This document shows positions 1 to 34,789 of a stretch of DNA of 64,000 nt, in pieces. The stretch spans positions 379,003-443,002 of the forward strand of contig JACEEZ010019117.1 in the NCBI GenBank assembly GCA_016584305.1, given 5' to 3'. The number at the start of each line of letters is the position of its first letter. The stretch's first letter is position 1. Source of the DNA: Chionoecetes opilio (Eukaryota > Arthropoda > Malacostraca > Decapoda > Majidae). A model generated the notes under the pieces. That model saw only the letters and a list, made by a program, of their open reading frames with translations, had not been told where the DNA came from and made no database searches. The translations under genes and the position numbers were made by a program.

Positions 1-803
1 AGGCAGCAGGAGGCGCCATTGCCTTGAAGGAGGGCAGGGGGGGACTAGGCAAGGCAGCAGGAGGCGCCATTGCCTTGAGGGAGGGCAGGGGGGCACTGGG
101 CAAGGCAGCAGGAGGCGCCATTGCCTTGAGGGAGGGCAGGGGGGGACTAGGCAAGGCAGCAGGAGGCGCCATTGCCTTGAGGGAGGGCAGGGGGGGACTA
201 GGCAAGGCAGCAGGAGCGCCATCCCTTGAGGGAGGGCAGGGGGGGATTAGGCAAGGCAGAGGGGGCGCTGCCTGAGGGAGGGCAGGGGGGACTAGGCAAG
301 GCAGCAGGATGCGCCATTGCCTTGAGGGAGGGCAGGGGGCACTAGGCAAGGCAGCAGGAGGCGCCATTGCCTTGAAGGAGGGCAGGGGGGGACTAGGCAA
401 GGCAGCAGGAGGCGCCATTGCCTTGAGGGAGGGCGGGGGGGGACTAGGCAAGGCAGCAGGAGGCGCCATTGCCTTGAGGGAGGGCAGGGGGGGACTGGGC
501 AAGGCAGCAGGAGGCGCCATTGCCTTGAGGGAGGGCAGGGGGGACTAGGCAAGGCAGCAGGAGGCGCCATTGCCTTGAGGGAGGGCAGGGGGGGACTAGG
601 CAAGGCAGCAGGAGGCGCCATTGCCTTGAGGGAGGGCAGGGGGGGACTAGGCAAGGCAGCAGGAGGCGCCATTGCCTTGAGGGAGGGCAGGGGGGGACTA
701 GGCAAGGCAGCAGGAGGCGCCATTGCCTTGAGGGAGGGCAGGGGGGGACTAGGCAAGGCAGCAGGAGGCGCCATTGCCTTGAGGGAGGGCAGGGGGGGAC
801 TAG
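1..803. repeat. 51-bp G-rich minisatellite
   Basis: About 15-16 head-to-tail copies of a roughly 51-bp unit made of a run of 6-7 G, 'actaggcaaggcagcagg', 'aggcgccattgcc' and 'ttgagggagggc'. The array runs off the left edge and ends abruptly at 803. Copies differ by single substitutions and by G-run length. Because 51 is a multiple of 3, long repetitive reading frames are open on both strands; they are not genes. Confidence 0.95.
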
Positions 804-1035
804 GAGCCTCATTGGCTATAAATACATGTGAAATTCTTATCAAGATATAAATAATCCTAAAAAACAATAAGGTATACTTGAAATCACATCATGTTTTGCC
901 ATTACATGTGTGCGATCGATGGACAAACTTCATCGGCCCGTATCTCAAAACATAAGTTTTCTATGTTCAAAATTCTATTTCTCAGCAAGTGTTTGGTTGA
1001 TTGCATTGAAACAAAAACTAAGAGCAAAAACAATA
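804..1035. other. unassigned AT-rich spacer
   Basis: No reading frame, repeat or RNA signature recognised. Probably intergenic, or intron of FHIP2 upstream of its first visible exon. Confidence 0.4.
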
Positions 1036-1752
1036 CAGGAGAACCTCATTTAACCGGCATTCAAAACAACAGCAGCCTCAAAACAACGGCACTAATCGAC
1101 CCAGTCATTTTTTTCTTTTTTCTCCCCGGCCCTCCAGCAGGGAGGACCACGGGCTAGCTTGAGCCCGTCAGAGAGATCCTGTGAAAAAAGAGAGGAGAGT
1201 GTTCGTGCTGCTGGTGTGCGACACGAGGACTGGCTTGTCCATCCTGACGAGGAGTGCGGGGTAGAAAGGGGCACTCAGCAGGATAACCCAGGCATTAATT
1301 AGGTATAATTATTTCAAAAACTGAGAAAATCGGCAGAAATTTAGTTCAAATTTGGCAGGGTACGCAGGGTTGGCAACCCTTTCATCCCTTTCACTGGTAA
1401 ACTCTGGAACTCTCTTCCTGTTTCTATTTTTCCACTTTCCTATGACTTACATCTTTTCAAAAGAAGAGTTTCAAGAGAAGACACCTCCCGAACTAAATTG
1501 GCTCACCCCTCTTTTTTTATTTTATTCTCTTACTGTCTTCTTTATAGGGACTGGCAACTAAGCGGGCTTTGTGTTACCCATTATTGTTGTGCCCTTGGCC
1601 AGTTCCTTGTGATGTAAGATAGGGGAAAAAAAAAAAAAAAAAAATGTATTGGGATTTTGGGCGATTCCATAAGAGTAACTCAAAACAACGGCAAAATGAG
1701 TTATCCGGCATGCGCTCCCCCCCGAGGGTGCCGGATAAACGAGGTTTTCCTG
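1036..1752 (+). mobile_element. TIR element family A, copy 1 (pogo/Tigger-like, TA target)
   Basis: The left end reads CAGGAGAACCTCATTTAACC. The right end is its inverted repeat (GGATAAACGAGGTTTTCCTG). TA flanks both ends (1034-1035, 1753-1754), the usual target duplication of the Tc1/mariner-pogo group. No transposase is present. The middle (about 1370-1615) is the 3' end of a jockey/CR1-like LINE: one frame reads the familiar C-terminal TGKLWNSLP-like block, followed by the LINE 3' tail. Copy 2 is at 10043-10519 and a reversed relative at 48905-49912. Confidence 0.85.
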
Positions 1753-3057
1753 TAATTGTTTTTCAAACAACCGTAACGTTTTTTTTTATATAATTATATG
1801 AACTGTGATTTTTTTTGGGTCAAAAAAATGAAATTTGTAAAAAAAAAAAAAAAAAAAAATCATAACAAATCACAATAGGCAAATAACAAAAATATAGTAA
1901 TGGATAAATGAACGCCACTATGACGTGTCTTAGCCATACTATTTTGAAGGGGGGGAGGAATAATAACGGAGAAATAGCGCTTTGAAAATTTAGAAAGGGG
2001 TGAAAGGCCACGGAAAGAAGGGGGGCTAGAAAGGGGGTTGGGGTCTAATATTGATGTACATGTTGTCATTACTTCATAACATGAATAGCACAGTGATTCA
2101 CACATATTTAATGTAGATAGGGCATATCCAATTCTAACCGGTCGCTCCCCTTAACCCCTTCACGGCCAGAGGTTTCCTTGGCTATAAAAAATATGTATGT
2201 TAGCCATAAAATTACGAAAAGTAACCGAATAGACCAAATTAGTTAGTCGCGAAAAGATACTAAACAGGTCATATCTATAAAATACTGCTTATATTTACTG
2301 AAAATCGTCAAGTGGTAGCCAAATTAAAATGGAAATTACGTTCTGGGTCTCAAGGGGTTAATGTCTCATTTATCCCTGACTGGGGGACCTGAGACTTGCT
2401 GTTGTTGTTGAGGCTCTTAAGGCTGCCTGGTAGAACAGTCCCAAGGTGTTGGCCTGGACAGGATTTTCTTACAGGGCCACATTGAAAAAAATATGTTGTA
2501 ATCATTTTGACGAGGCCCTTCAAATTTTGACAAAACAAATATTTCTAGAATGTTGTCCACGGGTTTAATAAATTTTTTATTTTTTATATCCATGAAATAT
2601 TATTTTTCAGTCAACATTCGAGAAAGGATTTTTCAAAATTATTACAATATATTTTCAGATATTTAATTGAGTTGCTCGTGACTTAGAAGTGTTTTTGACT
2701 AAATTTGCTGTGAATGAACAATTTTGTGTCATCATTTTTCAGCTGGTGCCAGAAAAATAACAAAATTGAAGCATTAACGACATACATGTAAAATTGATAA
2801 ATTTCTATCTTATGAATTAAAGAGAGTGCATCTATTGTGCCAATTCACAACAGTAGTCCCATTGTGATAGGATATAAACCTTTTAAAGTCTTGGTGAAGT
2901 GGCCAGTTCTTGTTTTCTGAACAAGACTCACTGTAAAGTGTGACTTTACTTAGGGTGATCAACTGTATATGATGATGTCACAGTTTCATAAAAGAACAAC
3001 TTAGGTGAAGTGCAATAACAAAGTTTGGATGCTGTCCATAGGACAGCATCATTTCAG
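1753..3057. other. non-coding stretch before the first visible FHIP2 exon
   Basis: AT-rich sequence with poly(A)/poly(T) tracts near 1810 and 1841-1859. I searched it for the missing N-terminal FHIP2 exons and recognised none. Probably FHIP2 intron. Confidence 0.4.
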
Positions 3058-25254
<22,197 letters not shown>

Positions 25255-25630
25255 GCTTTTCTAACAGGTAGGTTAAGTAAATATTTTTGTGAAATAAATT
25301 GTGACGATAATTTTCTCCATTTTTTTCCCACAGATATAATGTTGGTTGTGGTCTCATGGAAGCAGTTTGGATGGGTTCAATTACTTCACGAGTTAAATTG
25401 CCTGCTTTTACATTTACAGTGAACATTTCACTATTTTCTCTAACAGAACCAAAGCCTTTTCTTTGCACTAGTCATTGACAATATGAACATCGGTGCATGG
25501 AGTACCTACGTTTTTTATGCAGGTTTGACCTACATCCACAGCATCCATGCACAGGATCAGCCAGTCAGAGGCCAGAGTCTTGATATTCTGTGGCAAGAAC
25601 TATTTAGAAACACAAATAAATTAAAATAAA
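25255..25630 (+). other. probable FHIP2 3' untranslated region
   Basis: Follows the stop codon without a further recognisable exon. An AATAAA hexamer lies at 25625-25630, with another near 25614. The assignment rests on position only. Confidence 0.4.
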
Positions 25631-27494
25631 GCATGCAACTTGAATGCAGAAATAAGGATACAGTTCAACTACAAACCTAGTTCATTATTATTCAGTTTAC
25701 AAATATTTAGGATATTTCTTGTTATTGTTTTGTTTTAGTATAGCTTTAAGTTCTTGCAGATAACTGTACCTTTTGGATAATGCAAAGATAACAAGCTATT
25801 TGCTGTACTTACATTAGGTACATTATTTATAGTCAATATCTTTTTATTTGATGGATGTGTTCCTTAACTCAGCTTCATCCACTACCATAAAGTGACATTT
25901 TAGAGAAAAGGAGAGGGCAAGGGAGGGAGGGAGGGGAAGGGAATGAGAAAGGGAATGAGAAAGGGAGAAGGGAAGGGAGGGAGGGAGGGAGGGAGGGAAG
26001 GAAGGAGGGAGAGGAGAAAAGGGATATAGAAGTAATGGAATTACTGAAATGAATATCTTAGTAATTACAGAGACCTACCAATCAGATGCATTGTTGTCCC
26101 AGCCCAGCATGACCATAAGTCACATGCCTGACTGACTCTCATGGCTAATCAGTCACGTGCAAATAATGAAGAATTTGATAGAACTTTTTCATCAAATTCA
26201 TCCGAACAGGTTATATTTAGTGATACCTCAAGATTTAAGTCATGTAGAAACTTTACACGTCCTTTTTCAGTTTTTTTCCATCTCATTTCAATGCCTGGGG
26301 TTCCATGAAAGTCTGAAATGTTGATGAAAAATATTATTAGGAGTAAGAGAGGATGACACCCTCCTCTACTTCAATCATCCTGATCCTGTGAACCACACCC
26401 GTCAGAGCATCTGTATTGAATTAGCGCAGACACTGGTCTAGATACGACTGGGTTAGATTTTGACTAACGGGTCATATGATGATTTGGACATACAGTAACT
26501 CGGTTAAGGTTCAAAGTCACCAGAAAACAGTGGAGTATTGGCAATGAAGTATTACAGCACCTCATGAGATACGCTGGGTTTTTTGTAAGCTACTAACCTA
26601 AATTATTTTTTCCCTTTTGAATATCCACTCATTCTTTCATTCTTGTTCCTGAATTCAATCTTCAAAATTGAAAATTGAAAATTTCTAAATTGAATTAATC
26701 AATCAAACGGCTTGTCAAAACACATCCATGTATGTTTGTGGATCAATATTACTGAAAAAGAGGCAAGATATTGTCCATTTATTACTGTAATCTACACTTA
26801 CCAGTACCATGTAACTAAGATGGGATCAGCCACAATCAGCTGTTGGCATGAACAATGGTCTTGATGATAATATTACAGGCATCTGACATGAGGAGTCACG
26901 CAGCAGAACTTTGATCAGCGCCATCTTGACTTATGGCTTTTTTGAAAGCATAATATGCCTCATTTAACCAACTTTTATGAATCAAGAATATCTAATTTAC
27001 CTTTATCAAATTAGTTATTGTCAAATCCATGAATGTTTTTTGTGTCACGAATGTAGACACATTTGACATGTGTAAGCCTTCATTTGTCATTCTTGCCACT
27101 ATTGCACAAACTGATCTGTGCCTGTGATGGTCCCATCAGCCCTCATTCAAGGACCTATTTATGGTTGTGGGTGTTGGGATCACGTACTTGTATGTGACAG
27201 TGTAAAAATAAATAAATTAATGAAGTGTGACTGAGTATGTGAATGAGAGTAAGTGTGTGAATATTAGTGAGTGAGTGGAAGAATTAAGTAGAGGGTGAGT
27301 GATCGTGTGAGTATATTGAGTGAATGAGTGAGTGAATAGGGGCGTGGGTGATTGTTAGTAAGGGTGAGTGAATTTGAGAGAGAGAGAGTGACTGAGTTAG
27401 TGATTTAGAGAGTGATTGAGAGAGAGAGGGAGATTGGACATATTCTCTTTTATATACACATTGAGAACTAGGATATAAATTTCGAATTGTTTGG

Positions 27495-27497
<3 letters not shown>
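25631..27497. other. intergenic, no gene recognised
   Basis: Between the convergent FHIP2 and FIS1 genes. Contains a purine tract at 25910-26030 ((GGGAGG)n-like, G-rich strand +) and a TGAGTG-rich degenerate tandem region at 27230-27430 leading into the (CT)n array. Confidence 0.5.
25910..26030 (+). repeat. polypurine GGGAAGGGAGGG tract
   Basis: About 110 bp almost entirely A/G on the plus strand, with more than ten GGG runs in (GGGA)n spacing. Such a sequence can form triplex or G-quadruplex structures; this is structural inference only. Confidence 0.8.
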
Positions 27498-27670
<173 letters not shown>

Positions 27671-28015
27671 AATATGTATCCCCACCAAAAGATTTTGATT
27701 TGATATGCATTAATCAAATCTGTGTTGTATGATTATATTAAAATAAACAAGAATGTAATGCACACTTTACAAGACGGAGCGTGCGCGTGGCATTGGGACG
27801 GACTCTTATCTCCTTTTTCCCTCCATCTCTCCTTTATAAAAGAGTGAGAAAAAAAATTACATGCAGCAAAGTTATTTCTGAGCGAGAGAGGAAATTTCAA
27901 TGTAGCATAGATGGCATGATATGGTAATGAAATATATACATTGCATATAGAGTAGATTCAAGAATTGATTTTTCCTTGCGGTTTCCAGAAATCAAATGGC
28001 TGTGAATGGTTGAGG

Positions 28016-28140
28016 AGGCTGTGGCCAAGTTGTCAGCATGCAACAGAAATGGTGGAAGCAGAGCCCTGCATTCAAGTCCCATTGGCGACATTGATTGCAA
28101 AATGGCTGTAAATCACCCAATGTTACCCAGGTACAGTACT
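28016..28140 (+). mobile_element. possible tRNA-like SINE head
   Basis: 'tggccaagttgtcagc' resembles an A box and 'attcaagtccc' (28071-28081) a B box about 50 bp later, followed by a short non-tRNA body. Only one copy is in the window, so the family is not confirmed. Confidence 0.35.
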
Positions 28141-29341
28141 GTACTTTCAGTTTTTGTGTAAGCGTTGAATTGGAGGGGTGGCATGGACCACCTGGAGGTT
28201 TTTCTACTAGAAACTATGTATTTATATGCTGGCATAGGCCAGGCTGACTACCAGTGCTGCAACTAGAAAGCCTAATGGTGCACATTGTTAATAATATTAT
28301 AATAATAATAAAAAAAATGTGCCATGTATAAATTCTAGAATATTTGATACCAATAAGTATTTGATAGAGATGTGTCTGTGTTTTCCTATTTCGAGATACA
28401 TTTTTGAATACTGTAGGAAGTAATCTCAAAACTAAGAGAAACCAATGGAGGCAACTTAATGATTCTCATGATAATATATAAAGAAAAGACATTTGTTTGT
28501 TATTTGCTGCCTGGCAGTCGAACGCCAATATGGAATTATATTTCAACAGATCTGAATTCAGTTTAAATTTATTGGTTTCCATCAAAATAATATAATAAAG
28601 TCTAAACTACAGAATAAGGCATTACCTATATGTTGAAGCATGGTTTGCTCATATTTTAATTCTTAGTTTATCAGGTTTTCCATTACAAAAGTCACGGCAC
28701 TTTTTTTTTTTTTTTAGACTTTAATAGTAGCTAGTGTTTGCAAATCAGAAGGAATCGTTTTAAAGATCTTAATATGCTCACTACTGATTAATGGGCGACG
28801 GAAGACAATACTGGTTGTAGTATTTTACACATGATATGTAGCATGATTTTTCTAGATTGTTTTTAGTGATTGATCATTTATCTTCAGGCTCACTTTATGT
28901 CCTCAATGATCAGCCTACCAAACATCTGCAATTTGAATTTGTAGGAAGTTAAGCCTTATGGATGAACTTAATGACTTTTACTTGAATGGAGTGTATGAAA
29001 CATTTAGGTGGAGAACTTCAGACCAGCATGAGTATAAGTGTTGAACTGTTTAGATGATTAGTGTTTTGTATGATTACTTTAGGGTTTGTTATGTTATAGT
29101 ATATATATTCGTTTTATGATAATAGTAGATATGCATATTATTTTTCTAAAACACCATTATCTTCAGTTAATAATGTATTAACAGACAGAAGATCACCTCA
29201 CTTGTTCAAATAATAAGTAATAGGGACACTGATGGTAGAAATGCTTCACCAGGCTATCAGGAATTGAAGTCAACTTGCCATCCAGCTACTATTTGTTTGA
29301 TGGTTATTTTTTGTATATTTATAGACTTATGAAAATATGTA
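28141..29341. other. intergenic, no gene recognised
   Basis: AT-rich sequence without a convincing reading frame or repeat. Confidence 0.4.
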
Positions 29342-30121
29342 CAGTAAGGTCTCACATTTTGCGACTTATTGGTACCAGAGAAAGCTCACCAAATGTGAAT
29401 TTGCCAAATGAGAATAATGAAAACAATAGAAAAAATGTTGATTTGTACCAGAGCCTCAGAAATCAACCCTGTTTGGTGACTTGAAACCCCATTTTTCTAT
29501 CAGTCATTTATTCTAAAATCTCTTCATAGAATCAAAAGCTTTACTGAAATCAACTGCTATAAATATTTTAAATATTTATGGCTTTCTGTTTCCAAAGCAA
29601 TCCTCTGCACAACACTGTATCGCAACTGTTTGAGGCTTTTCGCCTGCTGGTATGCCATCATCAACATGGCGGTCGGGCAGCTGAGACATGGCATTTATCA
29701 TGGCATCATGATACATGAGAAATTGATAAACTCTGGAAAGGAAAATACACCGAGAACAGTTAGATAAAGATTTGATATGAATTTTTTGCCAAATGCATGA
29801 ATATGGGCCGCTAATACAATTAAGTGTTTCCTGGGTGAAAAATAATTGCAAAATGGGAGAATATAGTCGCCAAATGAGAAATAAGCGGCTATTACACGGG
29901 CACTTTTCTGCTCAGTAAGCAGTGCTCAGTGAGCAGTTTTGAGGATTTTGCTCGATGAAAGCCTGTTTGGTTGAGCAAACAGGGAACTACTTCGAAGCTA
30001 TTTTTGCTCGTCATTTGAGTGAGCAAAAACGTTTTCTGTTATAAAGGACCGAAATTAGTGGATGACTATATTATTTATTGCAAGATCATTTTCTTCTAAA
30101 AACTCTCAAAAAGACATCAAC

Positions 30122-30259
30122 ATGCCTGCTGACTGGACAGACGAGATGGAAAGCTTACTGATTGACTTAGTTCAGGCACATCCTACAATATGGAACATAT
30201 ATAGCCCTTTATTTGTTCAAAAAACATTAAAAAAGAAAACATACACCCTCAATACCTAA
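30122..30259 (+). pseudogene. truncated MADF (Myb/SANT-like) domain protein of a Harbinger-type element
   Basis: MPADWTDEMESLLIDLVQAH then PTIWNIYSPLFVQKTLKKKT, 45 codons. The LIxLVQxHPxIWN core is the first helix of the MADF domain. PIF/Harbinger transposons commonly encode a Myb/MADF-like DNA-binding protein beside the transposase, which fits the TIRs around it. The domain stops after about half its usual length of about 80-90 residues, so this is a remnant. Confidence 0.7.
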
Positions 30260-30885
30260 GAAGCCTGACCTTCCAAGTCATTTATTTACGGTGATACACA
30301 GGCGACAGGTGTGTTGCGAGGCCGTACAGGTGTGTAGTGACAGGTGTGGTGTATATGGTAAAGCGAGAGAGGCTAAGAGTGCAGTGTTAGCACCCGAGTG
30401 TGTGTGTCTGACCTAAAGAGCGAACGCATAGTTCTCGTCCACTATAACGGCGTCAGCCCCGTACCGCCACGGCCACGGCCACGGGTACGGCGCGGGCCAC
30501 AGTGGTCCATAGAAGCTACTCACGGGGATTACAGGAAGTTTAAATGAATCAAAAACCTTTGGCCTAATCAAAAAACCTTTCTTAATTAGGTATATTGAAT
30601 TGAAAGTGGTTAGTTTCGTACACTGATTTTGAGTATTTTCGTACATACCTGGTGTCTTTTCGTAACTCTAGTAGACAAGTTCAACTCTGCGCTGAGTGTA
30701 CAAAACGACTATGGTTTCATATAGACTACGAAACAACTTTTGGTAATAATGGACGAGAGTTTCGCGGTCGTTTTCAGAGACACCAACTATTTTTTCTTGG
30801 CCTACAATAGGTGCTTGTTCTAATGGCGAGAGTTTTATTTTGCGCAACCCCCCCCCCCCCCCCCCAAAAAAAAAATTATTATAAT

Positions 30886-31095
30886 AATAATGAAACCTAA
30901 CCTAACCTTATAGGTTTTAATGAAACTTAACCTAACCTTAAAGGTTTTAATGAAACTTAACCTAACCTTAAAGGTTTTAATGAAACTTAACCTAACCTTA
31001 AAGGTTTTAATGAAACTTAACCTAACCTTAAAGGTTTTAATGAAACCTAACCTAACCTTATAGGTTGTAATGAAACCTAACCTAACTTTAACCAC
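30886..31095. repeat. 30-bp minisatellite with CCTAACCTAA core
   Basis: Six to seven copies of a 30-bp unit 'tgaaacttaacctaacctta' + 'aaggttttaa'. Each unit holds two copies of the arthropod telomere word CCTAA(C). Preceded by C19 (30848-30866), A9 and (TAA)n, and followed by a poly(T) tract (31106-31140). Confidence 0.92.
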
Positions 31096-31101
31096 AAAGT
31101 A

Positions 31102-31142
<41 letters not shown>

Positions 31143-31576
31143 ACAAAATAAAGCTATCTCCATTACAACAAGCACCGCTTATTAGGAAGCGCTATGATAA
31201 TTTGTATCATAACCGCACTCAGGTCTGTATGCATTTTGCTCATCAAAACACAGATCACCATGTAATAGTTTCGTTGAGCAGCTCAGTGAAATCTGCTCAG
31301 TGAAATCTGCTCAGTGAGCAGAAAAGTGCCCGTGTAATAGCACCTTTAGGGTAGCAAGTGATTGGGATTGCCACATGTGACTGCTAACTCCGAAACATGC
31401 CAAATGTGAAACCTTACTGTAATTGTGAAAAATGTATACATACACTGTATGTATGCATCTTACAACTATGTGCCATGTACATGACATTATTTGTTTTGTA
31501 GGTTTATTCCCGTCAAATAAGAAAATTCTTGATAATATGGAAGGGTAGCACAAGTCATTAATAAAGTTTCCATGAG

Positions 31577-32037
31577 CAGAGCTGGGCACTAAATACATTG
31601 AATGTATTTAAATACTAAATACATCAATTGTATTTAAATACATTTGTAAATACATTTTAAATACTACACACAAATTTTAACATGTCCGAAAAAAATGGAT
31701 TTCCTTAGGATTTCCTTAGATTTTGAGTTTCCTTAGAAATTTCCTTCTCAGGCCTAAATTTCCTTAAAATAAGGACATTTCCTTGCCAGTGGAAACCCTG
31801 GTTCACTGTAACATCGGGGTTGCCAGATAGTTGGGCGGGTTTATGGCCAAATTAACTGTGAAAAAAAGTATTTACATTTTTATATTATGAGTATTCAAAT
31901 AGTACAATGTATTTAAATACTCATAAAAGTATTTAAATACTGTATTTAAATACATGACAACCAATGTATTTATAAAAACATTTCTAAATACACAAATGTA
32001 TTTAAATACAAATGTATTTAAATACTGCCCAGCTCTG
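31577..32037. mobile_element. hAT-type MITE rich in 'tatttaaata'
   Basis: Ends CAGAGCTGGGCACTAAATAC and inverse ...ACTGCCCAGCTCTG. It is flanked by 8-mers tccatgag (31569-31576) and tccacgag (32038-32045), one mismatch, the hAT target-duplication length. The interior is built from 'atgtatttaaatac' in both orientations. Confidence 0.85.
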
Positions 32038-32045
32038 TCCACGAG

Positions 32046-33399
32046 TATGATCCCACACAGCAGTATGTGATTGGCAACATTTTTAAGGTGGTGATTCATT
32101 TGGTTTGATGGTCCCTGATGTAAGTCCTAGGTGAAGGTTGGAGGGGGTTAGAGTAACAGTGAGAGCATCAAGGGCTTTTATGCATTGTTTTTTTATAGGA
32201 TGCTCTCACAGATGATGTTAAAAAATGACACTGATGTGGACCTGACATATTCTTGCCATGAACTTGCCATGATACAAAAGTGGGGGAAATGTCCTCACAG
32301 TACATTGTTCCGAGGGCTTCATGTAACGTGGCTCCTTTAGCTGCTTTTATTAATTTCAAGGTTATTAGTATGTCTACATAAAATACTATATTTCCTTCTT
32401 TTTCCCAGTGTCTTATGTAACATTATTCATCCAATCCACCCTTTCCTTACCCAGGTAATCACAGTTGGTTTTCCATAGAAGAAATTCCGTTTTGTAAGTT
32501 ATAGAATGCTTGCCTAATTTTTTCTACTTCCCGGTGAAAAGAGCACCAATTAAGTAATAAAACCTTCCAGAAGGATGTCATGGATGATTGTTAATAGTCT
32601 ATAAACATTAGCAGTTTTGTACTGGTCATACATGATTACAGCTCTGCTTCCCAAGATAGAAAGTTGTCTTGTGCTCGTGTTAGACAAGCCAGATTGTTTC
32701 AGCAATGGTGTAGCTAAGAGTGGCCTGATGGTGTACTGTAATGGTTTGTATGCTTGGCTTAGGGAAAGTTAAGGTCAAACAAGATATGACAGCATAGATA
32801 ATAATTGATTGATTTAACGCCAAAAAAAAGGGGAATGTGCCAGACAGCATAGATAAGAACTTGCATTTTTTATGTGTGGCTTACAAGCTTTTAACCAGTC
32901 CAATTATACATTTGAAGATTGAATTGCCTAGCTAATGAATGCCACAAAGAATTGTGGCGCCCCGTGCTGAAGTGAGGTAAGCGACACAAACGAAAAATTG
33001 AGAAAATTGCATTTGAAAGTTGGCGGGCTGGTGTAGCTTAGCAAAATCATGTCTTACTCCAACTCTGGGGATAAAGGAGAGAGCCAGTGAGTCCCCATTG
33101 GCTGACAAGAATGACGTATCGTGATGCAAAGCTCTGATTGACTGCTACATCCCTCCCTACTGCTTGCCTCAGTCCCGTTCAGAATATACGCTCACATGTC
33201 AGATAAAAAATAATAAGTGAAAGTTCATGGAAAACCACCCTTAAAACCACTTCCCTTTAGCTTTGAGGAATGTGATTTCACAGTGTTACAAGATATCAGA
33301 GCCATGCTGATGCAACAGATGTCTCAATTTCGCCCCACATGTCGCTTACCTCGTTTCAGCAGGGATTGCCCACAATTGCTGTGTGAATCTCTCTGATGC
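32046..33399. other. intergenic, no gene recognised
   Basis: No gene-like reading frame. 32940-33370 begins and ends with short inverted words (gtgaggtaagcgacac... and ...tgtcgcttacctcg), suggesting one more eroded TIR element between 32970 and 33356. Confidence 0.4.
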
Positions 33400-34160
33400 C
33401 CATTCCTAAGAACTTTCCTAAGGAGTGGCCATGTCAGAAGTCTCCATTTATTCCTATCCTTGCACACCATCCTTACGTGCTAAAATACTCTCACCTACTC
33501 TAGCACTTTGTATTCCCATTTCAGCAAGGGTCATCAAACTATCATCATCCTCTCTACCTAATGCATCTACTATACTCATACATACTTTCTAAGTCATCTC
33601 ACTTTCAGTCCTTCTTTTTATAGGGCCAAACCACTAGTGCTGTGCTTTACCCTCTCAACCACTGTGCATTTAATTTCTTCACCTTTACTTGACATACCAA
33701 ACTTATTGTATGCACTTCGACCATCCATTCCTCTTACACCACAGGCACTTCTAAAATAACTCATTTGAACTAGTACTTGGATCCATAATCTTTGTTATTC
33801 TTTCCACACTTGCAAATGTGATTATTAGTAAGATTACTGCATCTCGATACCTTTTTTCCTCCATGTATTTAGTCCTTCCTTTCATTATGATTCCCAGAAA
33901 TCCAAACACTTACCTCCCATGCAGTGGTTATCCTCTTTTCTCACCTTCCATGCTTCTGTGCTTGCAGGTAATCGAACCAAGATACTTAAATTCTTGAACC
34001 ACATTAAATCTGTTCCCATTCAGCCTAATTTCACATTCCTTTGGACACTCCACTCTAACTCTATATCAGCTCTCAAAATCTATCACATAACTTTTACTCC
34101 TTTCAAAAACTATCCCCTAACCTTTCTTAACATTCATCCTCAGTTTCACTTTCTCTGTTA
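33400..34160 (-). mobile_element. LINE fragment, C-terminal RT region
   Basis: On the minus strand broken frames read NGNRFNVVQEFKYLGS-like text (about 33960-34030) and then GMSSKGEEIKCTVVERVKHS (about 33640-33700), the same C-terminal module as 16161-16380 and 12767-13045. Heavily mutated. Confidence 0.65.
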
Positions 34161-34189
34161 ATAAACTTCGCCTGATCAAACCCTCTATC

Positions 34190-34672
34190 TCTCCATGGTC
34201 AAATCCTTACCACTCTAATAGACGTTGGGAGACTGCTCTCGCACGCTTACGCATAGGCCATACCAACCTCACACACTCCTATCTCATGTCACGCTCCTCC
34301 CCAACCCTCTGCACACCCTGTCAAGTTCCTCTCACTGTCCAACATGTCCTAATATCCTGCCCCCATCTTACTCCTGCCCGTTCCAGTTCCTTCCCTCATT
34401 TGTCCTCACTTTCCCGACCTCCCTGTCTTGCGGACATTCTCCCGGAATCCCCCTCCTTCTCCCTGGAAAATTTAACCTCCTTCCTCCAACAAATCCACAT
34501 CCTACATCTGATCTAACCATCCTGCTGGAACATTCCGTTCTTTCCCCTTCCCTCATCGTTTCACTATTATTCTTTAACCCCTCCCCTTTATATGCTTTGC
34601 CATAGTGCCATATGACCTCTGATGTCTGGCACATTCACCTTTTTAGGCATTAAATCAATCAATCAATCAATT
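34190..34672 (+). mobile_element. LINE 3' end, post-RNase H region
   Basis: Plus strand: RRWETALARLRIGHTNLTHS, CTPCQVPLTVQHVLISCPHL and a tail ending SLENLTSFLQQIHILHLI at a stop. This is the CxxC...H...C segment that follows RNase H in I/R1/jockey-type LINEs. It is followed by an untranslated tail and an (AATC)n terminus at 34652-34672. The 3' part is shared with 37774-37972. Confidence 0.8.
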
Positions 34673-34789
34673 GGTATGTCAAGTAAAAGTGAAGGAATGA
34701 AATGCACACACAGTGGTTGAAAGGGTAAGGCACAGCACTCTAGTGGTTTGGCCAGATAGAAAGAATGACTGAAAGTGAGAGGACTTAAG

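Larger units (their letters stand above)
29884..31345 (+). mobile_element. PIF/Harbinger-like element with MADF reading frame (nested)
   Basis: Ends AGCGGCTATTACACGGGCAC and, inverted, AGGTGCTATTACACGGGCAC, followed inside by 'ttttctgctcagt'. Flanking trinucleotides are ATA (29881-29883) and TTA (31346-31348), consistent with a once-identical TTA duplication. It carries a short MADF-type reading frame (30122-30259), a 30-bp minisatellite and a C19 tract. No DDE transposase is left. The stretch 30745-31160 is homologous, in reverse, to 43600-43890 of the zinc-finger element. Confidence 0.8.
29342..31419. mobile_element. pogo/Tigger-like TIR element 'CAGTAAGGTCTCACATTTTG', interrupted
   Basis: Left CAGTAAGGTCTCACATTTTG; right inverse (CCAAATGTGAAACCTTACTG). 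TA on both sides (29340-29341, 31420-31421). 'gccaaatg(t)ga' words recur inside. It is split by the Harbinger-like element 29884-31345. Its own 615 bp hold no transposase. Confidence 0.85.

Noticed and set aside
24..867. Several overlapping Gly/Ala/Pro-rich frames
   Set aside because: Created by a 51-bp minisatellite whose unit length is a multiple of three.
34225..34605. 126-codon plus-strand frame as a host gene
   Set aside because: The neighbouring frame carries the LINE post-RNase H motif (RIGHTNLTHS...CPHL), and the sequence recurs at 37774-37972.
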